In this document: one piece after another, positions 5,483 through 5,687 of the stretch
How the letters are laid out: the number at the start of each line of letters is the position of its first letter
How positions within the stretch are numbered: position 1 is the stretch's first letter
DNA from: Deltaproteobacteria bacterium
GTDB taxonomy: Bacteria; Desulfobacterota; Desulfobacteria; Desulfobacterales; JAFDHS01
NCBI GenBank assembly: GCA_019308655.1
Contig: JAFDHS010000372.1
Location: forward strand, 1 to 5,687
DNA: 5,687 nt
Reading direction: 5' to 3'
Notes under the pieces: model-generated
Seen by the model: the letters and a program-made list of their open reading frames with translations, nothing else
Databases searched by the model: none
What the model was told of the DNA's origin: nothing
Translations under genes and position numbers: made by a program

Positions 5483-5687
5483 ATACTGCAATTTGTGTAA
5501 AAAATTTAAATCATTCCTATGGGAATACCCCGATTTTGAAGCATCTTTCCTTTTCCGTCAAAAAGGGTGATTTTTTTATTATTATCGGTCCCAATGGTTC
5601 CGGAAAAACCACGTTGATGAAGGTGATTTCAGGAATCGAGAAATCAGAAAAAGACCGGTTTGAGATTCTGGGCCGTCCTGACCGGAG
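5479..5687 (+). CDS. btuD: ABC transporter ATP-binding protein, N-terminal part (runs off right edge)
   Basis: The cytoplasmic ATPase that powers the importer. The first 69 codons are present: MNTAICVKNLNHSYGN with the A-loop Tyr14, strand and helix ILKHLSFSVKKG, and a perfect Walker A motif GPNGSGKTT at residues 37-45, followed by LMKVISGIEKS. The signature motif, Walker B and the switch His lie outside the window. The ATG at 5479 overlaps the permease stop (ATGA, 5479-5482), indicating translational coupling, and has only a weak GAGA ribosome-binding site. No disruption is visible in this part. The BtuD assignment rests on gene order after the BtuF- and BtuC-like genes; the same ATPase type serves iron-siderophore and heme importers. 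Confidence 0.85.
   Translation, partial: MNTAICVKNLNHSYGNTPILKHLSFSVKKGDFFIIIGPNGSGKTTLMKVISGIEKSEKDRFEILGRPDR

Noticed and set aside
1..5687. CRISPR array, tRNA or rRNA, toxin-antitoxin or defence module
   Set aside because: No regularly spaced repeats, cloverleaf or rRNA segments, and no gene pair of defence type are visible.

Overview
The window looks like ordinary Gram-negative chromosome that carries a mobile-element insertion and a decaying transport operon. The evidence is a periplasmic-binding-protein signal peptide, a lipobox lipoprotein and BtuFCD-type gene order. The mix of AT-rich spacers, moderately GC-rich transporter genes and an IS66-type element would fit an anaerobic Desulfobacterota (Desulfobacterales-like) genome, but that placement is an impression only; no marker gene settles it.

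Layout. Bases 1-303 (minus strand) hold the N-terminal 101 codons of an amidohydrolase-family protein that runs off the left edge. Bases 304-636 are a gene-free spacer with two nested inverted repeats. Bases ~638-2564 are an apparently complete, single-gene IS66-like insertion sequence: 26-bp terminal inverted repeats matching at 24 positions, one intact 556-aa DDE transposase on the minus strand, and a short direct repeat at the two ends. The element lies about 10 bp beyond the stop codon of a small predicted lipoprotein gene (2576-2992, minus). Bases 2993-3537 form the divergent spacer between the lipoprotein and the transporter operon; it is very AT-rich apart from a denser block at about 3060-3200.

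From 3538 to the right edge, on the plus strand, is a BtuF-BtuC-BtuD-like ABC importer operon. It most likely takes up vitamin B12 or related corrinoids; iron-siderophore or heme uptake is the alternative. Junctions are tight: the btuF stop overlaps the btuC start (GTGA) and the btuC stop overlaps the ATPase start (ATGA). In a working system the substrate-binding protein delivers ligand to the permease dimer, which the ATPase drives.

The most notable observation is that the first two operon genes are both disrupted. btuF carries a perfect 34-bp tandem duplication that shifts the frame and replaces its last 36 residues with 7 others. btuC has a frame break near base 5011, between residue 179 and the conserved LHNIMFWLMGDLS segment. 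Removing one duplicate copy and correcting the btuC break restores proteins of about 301 and 335-336 aa with family-typical ends. The ATPase reads normally to the window edge. This is either recent operon decay, a reversible slippage event in btuF, or an assembly problem. I found no convincing undescribed system.
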